From assembly GCA_022579005.1 (NCBI GenBank), contig MU401557.1:1-64000 (forward strand): a stretch of DNA of 64,000 nt, read 5' to 3'. This DNA is from Poronia punctata (taxonomy: Eukaryota; Ascomycota; Sordariomycetes; Xylariales; Xylariaceae). A program made the translations under genes and the position numbers. This document shows positions 37,414 through 48,003 of the stretch, in pieces. The stretch's first letter is position 1, and every line of letters begins with the position of its first letter. The notes under the pieces were generated by a model that saw only the letters and a list, made by a program, of their open reading frames with translations, was not told the origin of the DNA and made no database searches.

Positions 37414-38084
37414 TTTGCATTCGGTGTTTATAAATTAAACAAACTTTAATATCGATGATACTTGTCAACCTGCTCCTCGGTTATATATCCTCGGACCTTG
37501 GATGCTGTCCCTCTTATCTATCCCTATTGGGTGTAACCTACCCGGGTATGTGTTTCCACCGGGGTTTAAACACGCTGGCTACTACTATGCGCGCGACTCC
37601 TATTGGAGTAGGCAGCAACTCAGTCGCGGGTTTACTTACCTACCTACCTAATTCACATGAACGGGCGATTATAAGTGTCTTGCATACCCGTAGAAGGGGC
37701 AGTGCTGCGTCTTGTAGTCTAGAGCGTCTGTCATTTGCAGTGCCAGGCCAATTGGGAACAGCTGATATATAGAGTACGGCGATCTAAGCAGGTACACAGC
37801 AAAGGATCGCGTTCAAGTCGAGAGGAAGAGTGGGAGAACCCAAGTCATACTGTGTTTTCATATGACGGCCAGGGGCCTAGTATACACTACAGCAGACGGA
37901 GTACAGACCCTACAGCAGAGGCAGTAACTAGGTACAAGTCCAGCAATATATACACACGTACAGCTGATACCCAACACTGGTAGAAGCTACATACCCCATA
38001 CCCCATACACCAACCGTTCAGATATCGAGAATCCAACAGACAAGTCACCAACGGGGATACAACTCCACCCGCGGCCGATGAAAA
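37414..38084. other. Intergenic region between convergent genes
   Basis: This is about 670 bp between the 3' ends of the 2EXR gene and the minus-strand gene ending at 38085. No open frame or RNA gene is evident. It should hold two opposing terminators. Confidence 0.5.
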
Positions 38085-39807
38085 TCAAGGCTGGAAATCG
38101 CTGTCGGATCCATCATCCGGCTCGAAAGGCTCGTCAGACATGTCCTCATCCGAATCCTCGGCCAACTCTTCATCATCAGAAGACGACCAAGTCCAGTTGT
38201 TATCCTCCTCTCTCTCCTCGACCGGAACATCCGAGTCCACGCCATCGTTCTCGAACACGACGACGCTCTCTTCCTCTTCGACAAAGTTCATTCCCTCGGG
38301 GACCTCCCGCGAGAAATTCCAATTGTCTCGGTTGAGGTATAGTTCGGGTACCTTCCCCTGAACTGCCAAGGTAACGAAGCTGCAGGAATGCCCTACGCTA
38401 TCCGGTAGCTCGACGTTGAACGCGTTTGGCACAAAGCCGCCGTACCAGAAGGATCGGATCCGGAAGTTGCGTTGGATATCTTCAACGACGGCCGATTTAA
38501 AGTCCACTAGATGATGATGATGATGATGATGATATAAGCAAGGGATCAAATAGCCTGAAATGGGGGAGAGATCCACTTACTGCCCGTATCAAGGTCATGT
38601 TCATCAGAATAGTATTTCTGATCGTTAGACATCTTGTGATAAAAAGAGTCTTCCATGACAAGCTCGAACCAATTCTCCTTGCGCTTCCGAAGCAATAAGC
38701 CGACACTATAGCGAAAAGACGTCTGCGCCTAGTAGATGTCTTGTCGTGTGTGTCGTTTCGGGTCAAAGGAGCGTTCGTAGACTTCCCATGGTTTATCCGA
38801 CGTTCCCAAGACATGCTAGTTTTCAAACCATTATGAGTAAAAGGGGAGGAGCAGGAGCGGATGACGATGGAAAAGGAGGGGACAGATGGACTTACGAAAT
38901 GACAAAGCCCAACTACCGACTCTTGCCCGCGCTCGAATTCCTGTTTGGCCCATACACAGAACTCCCACGGTGTCCAGCAGAACTTGGACGCTCCGCCCGT
39001 GGCCCTGTGCCAGTCTTTTCGCTCGTCGTCGTCCCAGAAGGCTATGGGTGCCATGCAGACCGAGGTCTTTCTGTCGCTCTCTAGGTTGGTGAGAGCTGTA
39101 AAAGCCAGAAATAGTCGCACGTCCAGCGGATGGGCGTATGCGTCGGGGATGGCGGGGATATCAGACGCCTTTTTGATCTTTTTCGCCGGCGTGAGTCCGT
39201 AAACTTGTGAGAGCACATGATCATGACATAGCCAAGCCACCTCCTGCTCGGTATAATGTGTAGGTGGCCACTGTGCGACTTTATCGTCGGGACCGGGATC
39301 AAGGGAAAGGGAAGCGAGACTATGAATGTCTTTCTGGGGGTAAGAAGGACGAAGCGCGACCTGAAAATGCTGTGAATCGGGCTCGGTCTTCAACAGCTCC
39401 AGCTCCTTGCGCATCTTGAGGAACTCATCCACGGCACGAGCCAAACTACCCGTAGGAACTTCTGGCCCGCATTTCTCCCGCGCGGTGCAATACACCTGCG
39501 CGAATGCAGCTGCTTCGGTGAGAGTGACGTGTTCAAGGGTATCCCACTGCTCAGCGACGACATCCCAGAAGAGATCTGATTCCCTAGAAGCAAGGAAGAA
39601 AGGACGATTGGCCAGGCAGAGGCGGAAGAGATGTTCCATGCGCTTGCTGACACGCGAGCGAAGTTCCTCCGTCCTAGTAGTGCCGCCTAACGAGCCAATA
39701 ACTGCGGAATTGAACTTTTCAGCTAGCTCTTTGGGCTTAACAGGCGCGCCAGCTTTTACGAAAGCGAAGCCAGGCTGACGCAAGGCTTTGCTAGTAACAG
39801 AAACCAT
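38085..39807 (-). CDS. Fungal protein of unknown function, three exons, interrupted by an in-frame TAG
   Basis: Exons are 39807-38896, 38815-38581 and 38506-38085. The introns are 80 nt (GTAAGT donor) and 74 nt (GTAAGT donor, with an ATC microsatellite before the acceptor). Read through, the frame is 523 codons. Codon 333 (plus-strand 38729-38731) is TAG, yet coding character continues on both sides: KPWEVYERSFDPKRHTRQDI before, AQTSFRYSVGLLLRKRKENW after. The family is not one I recognise. The N-terminal half is helical and mixed, with WDTLEHVTLTEAAAFAQVY. The last ~60 residues are very acidic (EEEESVVVFENDG, SDDEELAEDSDED). I start at MVSVTSKALRQPGF rather than at a longer proline-rich leader that reads like 5' UTR. 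Explanations for the stop are a pseudogenising nonsense change (TGG to TAG is a RIP-type transition), readthrough, or an unusual 54-nt intron ending at CTACTAG. Without it, the product is 332 residues. Confidence 0.7.
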
Positions 39808-41255
39808 GATGAGTGACGTAGAAATGGGAGTTGCTAAGTTGAAGAGGGAAGTAGGGGGCGGCCAGGGATGGTTTGCAGAAGGAGGGGAGAAGGAGGGGAG
39901 AAGGAGGGGAGAATGAGGGCAGGGTTTTATAGAAGTCGGAGGCATTAAAGGCTCACGTTGATAGCCCAATGTAGGTACACTCTCGGACAGTGAACACTGA
40001 ATAAACGGGGGGCTATATGATACTATTGTACACCTTCAATGATAGTACATGCTACCTAAGGACCTTGCCATTCAGGATTGTCGGTGGGCCAACCAATGGT
40101 ATCCAAGCGGGTCGAGTTTGGTATTGTTGGTTGGTCTTTCCCGCAGAATGTCATTGATGAAGTCATTAAAGATACCCAAAGCATTAAGGGGCAGCGAAGA
40201 TTGAACCTGTCCAGGAAGGGTAGTAGAATGGCTCCAGAGAAGGTACGGCACAGGCTATGGAGCACTTGTAGTATACGCAGTCACTGAATGGGCAGTTACG
40301 AAGAATATTTGTCGCTTATTGGCCATAGAGTCATAGACACTGGCTGTAACAATGGTTCCTATCCCTTCTACATGTAGTCATGGAGCTACATGTACTTACC
40401 TACATCATGTATATTCAAAGACATGTATGTGTAACAGATTGGTATTTACATGTATTCACGATATTTCCTGTACCTATACGCCTCATTCATAAAGCAACAG
40501 AATAAGATTTAAATAACTTGTTTACATTATATACCCAAAGTCTTTAATTAGATCTCCAAGTTGCCAGAGAAGCCCCAGATACCCGTCGCATCCACATACA
40601 CATGTTCTCTCAAATTCTCCAAGGGGTTTGCGAAAACAAATATTTGAGTCGCTTGAAAATAACAGTAGCAGACCTGTAGTCGTCCGTGATGACATAATAA
40701 CGTCCCGTAGCTTCTTCAGCCGCCGACTCCACCCCCATATTTCCACAATCGCCAAGATCTTGAACTAAGTACCTAACCCACTAATGTACTCGTAGATCCC
40801 ACTTGCTCCATTGATTACATAAGCAAGATGACTACATACCTATCGTACTTAGTAGCATTTCAGGCTCTACTTGTAGTTGTATCAATCTGGCTGTATTGCA
40901 GGGGGTTTTGGACTGAGATATACTTGCACATTGACAGGAGGCCCTGTAGGGCTGTATTGGTGACTGTAATAGCACATGACACTTGCAGGGATGTTTGGAT
41001 TGACGAGTGACAGTCACACACTCACAGTCTACAGTACAAGTAGGACCTACAGAGAAGTCTGGCTAGAGTCCAGGCGAGGTGTTCGATCCCCGACGGTTTC
41101 AATCACTTTTGCACTGTTTCTGTAGATCGGCAGCCATGTTTCGGCATCCAATCTGTCATGATTCTAGATTGGACAAAATAAAGATCTCAAATCATGTGTA
41201 GGAATTATGGAAATATAAGAATCTAAGCAACTAGCAAAAGGAAAAAAAAAGGGAT

Positions 41256-41432
41256 GATCTATAATCGAACTGGCAAAAAAATCTTCTCTTGGAAGCAGGT
41301 CCCGCCCTCCTGCTCACCCAGCCCGAAGCGTCCCACCGGGCTGTTGCACTCTGAACTGGCCAGGCCCAGAAATGCAGTGAGGGTAAACGGGTAGCACCAC
41401 CACTGAGCCAAGGAAGGACGTTTTTTGTCCCA
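41256..41432 (-). mobile_element. SINE-like element, copy 1
   Basis: On the minus strand this copy reads CTTGGCTCAGTGGTGGTGCT, with TGGCTCAGTGG fitting the Pol III A-box consensus. A shared CCTGGCCAG follows about 50 nt on, and then a T-run with CAGTTCGATT, a weak B-box. Order and spacing match copy 2 at 42080-42244. The ends are approximate and no target-site duplication was identified. Confidence 0.5.
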
Positions 41433-42079
41433 GTGGCTATCTGAAAGTTCAATTGCATCTTGGGCCTTGTATAGCTTACTCCTGCTTACCTTAAGAAGAG
41501 CCGGCCGCGATTGACCTCTGACTACGCGTACCTACTTCTAACATGGTACAGCGGTCCACAATACCTGCTGGGCGATGCCTTTGCATAGCTGATTTAATGT
41601 TAAGCTAGATGATGCGATCGCCAAACCTTTCTACGCTTCCTTCAATTCATTACACCGTATTCATGAGGCACGTCTGTTGGTCTTCTTCCCAAAACTGTAA
41701 CGTGACGTCTACGATGCGTTCTAGCATTTACATCTAAGGTTCTATCACTTGACAGGCTACACACCTCAACTTAGTATAAAATTGTATCCTAGAGGAAGTG
41801 TTAATGACCTTGAGCCCGTGTTGTATTGAAAAAGATGTGTTGCCTATGTATTTCCTGGTACGTATTTCTCCACCATCTTATTACAAATATCGCCAGCGAG
41901 CCCATGAGAAAGGGTGCGTGCGCGCCCTAGGATATGGTTAGATTTACATAGCAAATCATATTATATTTAAGATAATGCTGGAGAGATGATGCTCTGTGCC
42001 CTTTGTATCTCGAGGCAGCAGTGCGTGCAGTTACGAGTATTACCAAGATCAAAAAAGGCAAAAAAAAGAAAAGGTCTAA

Positions 42080-42244
42080 CACAGGTGGGATTTGAACTGA
42101 AAAAAAAAAGGTGCCACAGCAGTGCCCCGGCAGCCCACTATACCAGAGCCTAATGCTCACGACTCCTGTACCCATACCTGGCCAGGGCATGGGTACTGGT
42201 ATCCTTCCTGCAAGAACCACCACTGCGCCAAATAAGGACATTAA
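42080..42244 (-). mobile_element. SINE-like element, copy 2
   Basis: On the minus strand this copy reads TTTGGCGCAGTGGTGGTTCT (A-box TGGCGCAGTGG). CCTGGCCAG follows at about the same offset as in copy 1, then a T10 run and CAGTTCAAATCCCACC, a good B-box. The copies share motifs, order and spacing but have diverged widely between them. Ends are approximate. Confidence 0.5.
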
Positions 42245-43239
42245 TAAGCAACAATGACTTTCTACTGCTGTGGCTTGTTGTTAGAATGCTTTGCTATTAG
42301 GTATTATATACCCGACACCACCTCTGTAATGGCTAAAAGAGCCGGGGTTTCTCCGGCTGCCCTCCTACAGCCATATGCGCCTGCCTTCCCCCCGACACTT
42401 GCATTTACTTGATTCCATTGCAAGTGAGCCAGCCTTGATATTTTGAGAATATACAGGGGTTGCCTACGTCGCTTCTCTTACGTAGGTTTTCCCTTCATTC
42501 TAACTATTGCCTGTAATCGACGAAGATACTTTTCATAGGACTGTATTCCCCCTAGATCTCCCATTCCAATGACAACCAATGAGACATATACTTCTTGACT
42601 CTATCATTACCAATCTCAGAAGCGCCGGCGCCTAGCATTTATACCCCTCGCACTTGTTCATTCCAGGCGCTCACATTCTCATCAGTAACGATCTCCAGGG
42701 ACCAGAACCTACAACTCGATAAACTATATTGTAGATGGCCAAGCCTAATGTTTATCATGACCTGCCATACATCATACATGGAAACTATCCTTCAAACGTA
42801 CCCTACTTTCTGAGAAGTGCTAGCTTTGCAGTAGGGCCTATCCCCCGTCTACTGTAGTACAGTGACAGACACCCATTGCCAGACGATACACAGTATGGCC
42901 GGCGCAAACATCTACCTTACACATCCTTTATATATGAAGCTATTCGCAATTATTTATGACAGTACGTCAAGCTGCTAAGTTACTACCCTAACGTTTTTAT
43001 AACTTTTCTAACCGTTTCAATCACCCTCCCTTCAATCCCCCTTGTAACCAGCGTAACTTTCTAAGCCCGCTAACACTGCCCTGATTCATACCTAGGTACT
43101 TGTTTCCGGAAGCCGAAAGAGCATGATCCCTCTCAAAAAGACGTCATGGTAACCGTCCCGCCCAAGTCGCACCGTTAATACCAGAATTCGACAAGCCAGA
43201 CAAGGTTGAATCCTTACCTTGCGTAGTTCGATTCCTACA

Positions 43240-43620
43240 CCTGTAGCAATAAGGCTAGCCTACACTCCCGTCTACTGTAGTTGCAACGCTTTGGCGGCGG
43301 GTACACAACTCGTTCCTCGCCATCTTCATCCTCACAATCGCTAGACTCATCACTTTCCTCAAGCGCAGAGACACAGGAAAAGTGCGCCATCAGGTCGTGG
43401 GCGTCTGTCAGCACACTCGTCATTAGATACGAAATATTGTTTTTTTTTTTTTCCCAAGTAGAAAACTTACGTACGACCCACACCTATCTTTACGCTCGAC
43501 GCATTGGTCGCACCGCCGAGACAAATCGAGGGAAAATGTGCACTCAATTCCTAACGAGTGAGCTGCCAGCCTGCACCGCCGCCGATCGAAGTTTCCTATA
43601 CGACTTTAAAGAGATGGGCA
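43240..43620 (-). pseudogene. Relic of a small cysteine-rich (zinc-binding-like) gene
   Basis: One minus-strand frame gives RRRCRLAAHSLGIECTF and then CDQCVERKDRCGS, a C-x2-C-x5-C cluster. A strong GTAAGT donor follows, then a GTGCTGACAG acceptor and an acidic frame starting DAHDLMAHFSCV with EESDESSDCEDEDGEE. The two frames cannot be joined in phase with these sites, and the first frame is closed upstream by a stop, so the gene looks broken. Family membership is uncertain. Confidence 0.35.
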
Positions 43621-44506
43621 AACAGTGGAGACACACCTCTTCATCCGAGCGAATCAATGTATAGACGGGAATGATGTTGTAGCGAGAAAGTCTCTCAAAG
43701 AAGTAGAAATAAAACTCCTGTATCTAGGTGCTTATCCTTGGTCTGTACATGTTGGGACTGGACTAACCTGTTACCTACCTTAGGTAGCCCGGATCAGAAC
43801 CGTGTTCATTCCTATTATGACACAGCATCTTTAGAAAGAAGTACCCTGCTACGCGAACGATATCCTCCGTATATTAAACAATAGAGGGTATCCAGGGGAA
43901 GGATGGCGGATTGGACGCTGCGACATGCCCACAATCGAATCGACAGCGTGACTTCATTGAAAGATATGCATCGGAAAAGCTGACCCATTTGATTAATATC
44001 CCAATAGTAGGACAGTCACAGAGTAGCTCTAGCCGTTGGAGAAGTTTTTTTGATAAGGTGTTAGCAAGGTTGCCTATAAACCAGCCTCGAAACCTTGCGA
44101 TATAGAATGTACGCGTGCGCCGGGATCAGTTTAGGACTTGGTTTTCTTTACGACTTTGATATTATATAACCTTTTCACTCACCCCCCTTAGCCATGGCTT
44201 TAGATTCAGCTTCCCATGGCCATGACCCTTCTAGTCACCCCCTATAGGCCTTGGCTTTAAAAATCGCCCAAGCTGAACCCCTTATTTACCCCCCTTGGTC
44301 ATAACTTTCAAAAGGGCCTCTCATAGTCATGACAGTTACAGTCACCTACCTCCTATAGCCGTGGATGATGTAGGTCATTTCAAAAGGTCACGGCCATGGT
44401 CGTGCTTAGACTCAGATGCGGTGATCGATTCTTCGCCCAAGGTAGCACGTCCCGTAGTAGAAGAAGAACCGACATTGCCGTCGTGTTTTTTTTTTTTTTT
44501 TTTTTT

Positions 44507-44655
44507 TTAATCTTGGGCTCTTTCTTCACCTTTGCTTCCTTTTTAACTTTGGGTTCTTTCTTTATACCCTTTCCTTTCTTGTTGATCTTGGTGGCATCGT
44601 CTTTGCTGTTGGTATCTGTGCTGACATAGTGGGTGCAGTGCCGCAGCTGGGGCAT
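44507..44655 (-). other. Lys-rich open frame, possible gene fragment
   Basis: From an ATG at 44655 the minus strand reads MPQLRHCTHYVSTDTNSKDD, then a KKEPKVKKEAKVKKEPKIKK-type repeat. It runs into a poly-A tract (poly-T on the plus strand, 44487-44508), after which coding character is lost. It resembles the basic tail of a nuclear protein. I cannot tell a short real gene from a fragment. Confidence 0.25.
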
Positions 44656-45100
44656 TCTACACGCAGGCAGAGCATGCTTTATCGTCCATCAGATGGTGTG
44701 AGTAGAAAGGTCATGGCCATGGCAGGTGAACTCCAAGGTCATGGATTTACCTTAGCCGACCTGACCTTGTGGCTAGGTATGTTATAGCTAATTCTTAACA
44801 GTGTAGCCAGTCCTCCCGAGTGCCCAATGCTAAGAAAACCTCCCTAGAGAAATCGAGGTGTCTTGGCAATGGCCATTTTGTGTCCGAAATAGGTGATCGG
44901 CTCGCCTCTTTTAAACGGATTTCTTCTATAGGAATTAGGGTGGTCAGGAAAACAGGAACACAATCTCCCTTGTATACTTGGCCATTAGATAATATACACT
45001 ACCTACTTAAGCAAGCTATAAGAGAGGCATATAAAGGTTTGTGCTATAATAGCATAACCGTACCATTTCCCCTTTACGGTGGTCTTATACCGCCACTAAC

Positions 45101-46326
45101 CTACCACTCATCACCCAGGGTATCCATTCTAGTCGTCTCGTCATTGAAGTCTTCGTGTCCTTCTTCAGCCTTCTTATTCTGCAAATCGGCAATAGGCCCA
45201 TGTCCCTCGGGCAGATCCTTCGACCCCCACGCCTTGTTATTCCACATAAGTATGGAAGAAACACCAGGGAAATCCGATGGTGGCGGGAGATTTATCTTTT
45301 GATCCACCAGCTTCTTATCATCCTCAGTGACAAAACCATACGCAAGTAACAGACGGATGGCAAAGGCCGTCTGGTTCCCTGCGTTGTAACCGATCTCAGC
45401 ACCGAAATCCATCAAATCTGGATTAGCGGCATAGTCTGTATCTTCGTCGCGTACTACGTGCTTGACTCCAAAGGCATCGAGATGGTCGATTAGGCTTGGC
45501 GGTGGGTTTGGTGGCGGCAAAAAGGGGTCTGAGTGGAATCGGCTATTTAGGGGGTTGTATTTGAGAATGTCCCATTTCTGGAATTAAATCCGTGTTAGGT
45601 AAGCACTTCCACATGAATAAGTGTTTCTATACATACCTGGAAGACCTTATTCGGATTATTAAACCACGTTGTTCGCTGTACCAAGGGGTGTGTATCCGAA
45701 GCACCACCCCAACCGGCAAGAACCACCGTGCGACGAAATCCACGGTCGGCGTCCTCTTTACGTAGCCCTTCCGTAGAGGCATGTTTATAGATGGCCTCCA
45801 ATCTATGTTGGATCTTATCTCTCGGGAGTTTCTCTGACTTGCGAAAGGAGAAGTGATACGGCTGAGCCGTATGCTCGGGATTATCGCATGTATCCGGCCG
45901 ATGATCAGCCGTATCCTCAACGATGAAATGTCTGGTCGTGCAAAACCGAGCATATTCGATACCTCGCGGGCCAGGAGCCACACAACCGGGTAAATTGGCC
46001 CTACAACCCCGACTCTTCTTTTTACCCTCGTAGATTGCCGCCGTGTCGAAAACAGTATATCCGATTTCCGTGATCAAACCCGCGTCGCGGCAATCAGCGT
46101 TGATGGCCAAGGCTAGAATCACCACTGAGCCTTCTTTGGGGAATTTCTCTGGGCCGGGGGAAGGCCATAGTTGGCGGGATTCGAGACTGGGCTTTAGCTC
46201 TAGGAAGTTTTCATGTGGAGGGATGAGGTAAGCTGGGTGGTTTGCCCGCATATGCTTGAGTTCGGTAAGAAAGGTTCCATGCCCGAATATAACGGGGAGA
46301 AACTCTGGTGTCGGTCTGTATGCCAT
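45101..46326 (-). CDS. Gfd2/YDR514C-like RNase H-fold protein, two exons
   Basis: The spliced product is 388 residues from exons 46326-45637 and 45577-45101. The 59-nt intron has a GTATGT donor, CTAAC branch point and TTCCAG acceptor and is in phase 0. The start at MAYRPTPEF is the ATG just before conserved-looking sequence; upstream codons include a likely 5' UTR intron. The core VVILALAINADCRDAGLITE, then IGYTVFDT, is the first strand of a DEDD exonuclease-like fold. TAFAIRLLLAYGF near the end matches the last motif. An Ala replaces the usual final acid there, so nuclease activity is doubtful. Fungal proteins of this type are often annotated as Gfd2/YDR514C C-terminal domain or QDE-2-interacting-like; the yeast founder is linked to mRNA export. 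Function here is inferred only from fold. Confidence 0.75.
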
Positions 46327-48003
46327 GGCGCCTGTGGCCAAGATTGATGAAGTTAGTTTCAAGGATTTAAGTTGAAGGATGGGCGATGGCAAGGAAAACC
46401 AGGTAAGAATTACTTTACGTACCAGAAAGGAGATGCGTTGAAATACAGGGTCAAATAACAACAATACTAGGGAAAGGGGTGCACGCGGCAACCGAGGGGG
46501 ATGCCGACGATGAAGCTATTGAAGATAATTTGGGCTGCGGATTTGTGTGTGCATGTATTATTTTTGCAAACTCCAAATATATGCCATTGTGTTCAAATCA
46601 CTCCAGATAATGCATGCGATAAGCGTTATCTCTCTGGGTTAATACAAGAGCGCCTGATAGTCAACATCTTGGGAAAGAACGTGATAAAATTTGTATAAAC
46701 GCACCTGCCGTGCTTAGAAAGTCCCCTTGAAAAGCAGGCTGCTGCTAAACTCCCTTTATAAGCATGTGAAGCCTAAACTCCAAAATTTCACCCTATAACT
46801 CACTCGAGAAGTTCTAGAGATGTAAAGAAAACCCCAGGTTGGTTATTCTTTCAGTCATGGTGCATCGAACGTCTGATATCAATAGGGGATGTGCGTTAGC
46901 TACACCATCCCCCAAGAGTTACATCTACTGTTATCCCCAGTTAAACAAGAATGAATGCCAAGGCATCAAGCACCATGTCTGAAGGATTACATGTGACTTG
47001 GAGAACGTTCTGTGTTTATTGTACATGGTACCAAGAGACAAAATCGACTGTTCAAAACCTGGTCGGAACGGGCATATCTCGCCAGCAGATACATTTGACG
47101 AGCTTGAATAAAATCAAGAAAATCTTTCTTCTATTTTATTCATTGGGTAAGGCTAAGCATACGTGGAATAGCTTTTTAACCTATACTTCTGCTTTGGTTC
47201 TTCTTTAAACCGCTGTGATTAAACCGAGCCAGGTTCGGCTGTTTAACCTTGAGACTGGAGGCCAGGCAAAAGAAAATGTGGCCTACCTCTACGCGCAAAG
47301 CTTACAAATACTTGTATATGCAATGCCAGGCATCGTTGAGCATGCCAAGACCATAAAAACCGACGATGGGGATGTAGTAACAGGCGGCCCAACAACGAAG
47401 AGTGTTGAAATGATCAGTATCGCCATTTATGGCTGCAGAAGCCACTCATTGCACAATGTTAACATACTTGCACCACACCGAGATGTATCATGATAAACCA
47501 ACGGGAAGGTTTTGTTACCAGATTAATTCTTACCTCGTGCTTGTAGAGGGGGCAATACTAAACCTTACGCTTAGATTCCAAACATGAATAATGGCTCTCA
47601 AGGGTAAGCATGCTCATTCAGGGATAACAAATTTGGTTATCGGGACAGTCTTGGCACTTATGTCAACTCTTAGGTTAGTTGCTGACAGAGGCTCTACCAT
47701 CACACATCTTCAGACTGGTATAAACCTACTGTTCCCAACAATGTTTAATCTATATTGGTTATGATATAACTAGTGCAAGGATATCTCATTCTACCCTTGA
47801 AGTTCTATAGTGCTCCCCTAAGCTAGCACATACTCCATGACATCCAGAAAACATGTGCCACTTGATCTCATGGGAAGACAAGAGTGGCAACATGATGAAA
47901 GCATAGAATGATGCCAATTACCAGAGGTACCGCCTATGCTAAAACATACAGAGCGCAAAATTCCTCCAATGCGCTCGAAAACATGACATCTTGTTATTTG
48001 ATA
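46327..48003. other. Intergenic region without a recognisable gene
   Basis: About 1.7 kb lie upstream of the Gfd2-like gene and downstream of the ubiquitin protease. Short open frames at 46951-47208 and 47215-47493 on the plus strand show no family motif or splice logic. The promoter of the Gfd2-like gene is near 46330-46500. Confidence 0.5.

Larger units (their letters stand above)
39808..45100. other. Gene-poor accessory-looking region with SINE-like copies and gene relics
   Basis: Over 5 kb contain no intact gene I can defend. Features called separately are two related Pol III-type elements (41256-41432 and 42080-42244), a cysteine-rich relic (43240-43620), a Lys-rich frame (44507-44655) and a degenerate CATGG-rich repeat patch (44180-44420). 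A (GGGGAGAA)n-like purine run lies at 39885-39916, upstream of the gene with the in-frame TAG. A short stretch near 41055-41100 has a tRNA-like TTCGATCC motif but does not fold as a tRNA. Base composition is normal, so this is not RIP-type decay. Confidence 0.55.

Noticed and set aside
38510..38535. GATGATGATGA repeat looking like C-box motifs
   Set aside because: It is a trinucleotide microsatellite within the second intron of the minus-strand gene, with no D box at a suitable distance.
41050..41105. tRNA-like segment with TGGCTAGAGTCC and GTGTTCGATCCCC
   Set aside because: The distance between the two boxes is too short and the T-arm and acceptor stem do not pair, so I do not call a tRNA.
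43215..43250. TAGTTCGATTCCTAC, resembling a T-arm
   Set aside because: Only an eight-base loop gives pairing and no D-arm, anticodon arm or acceptor stem was found.
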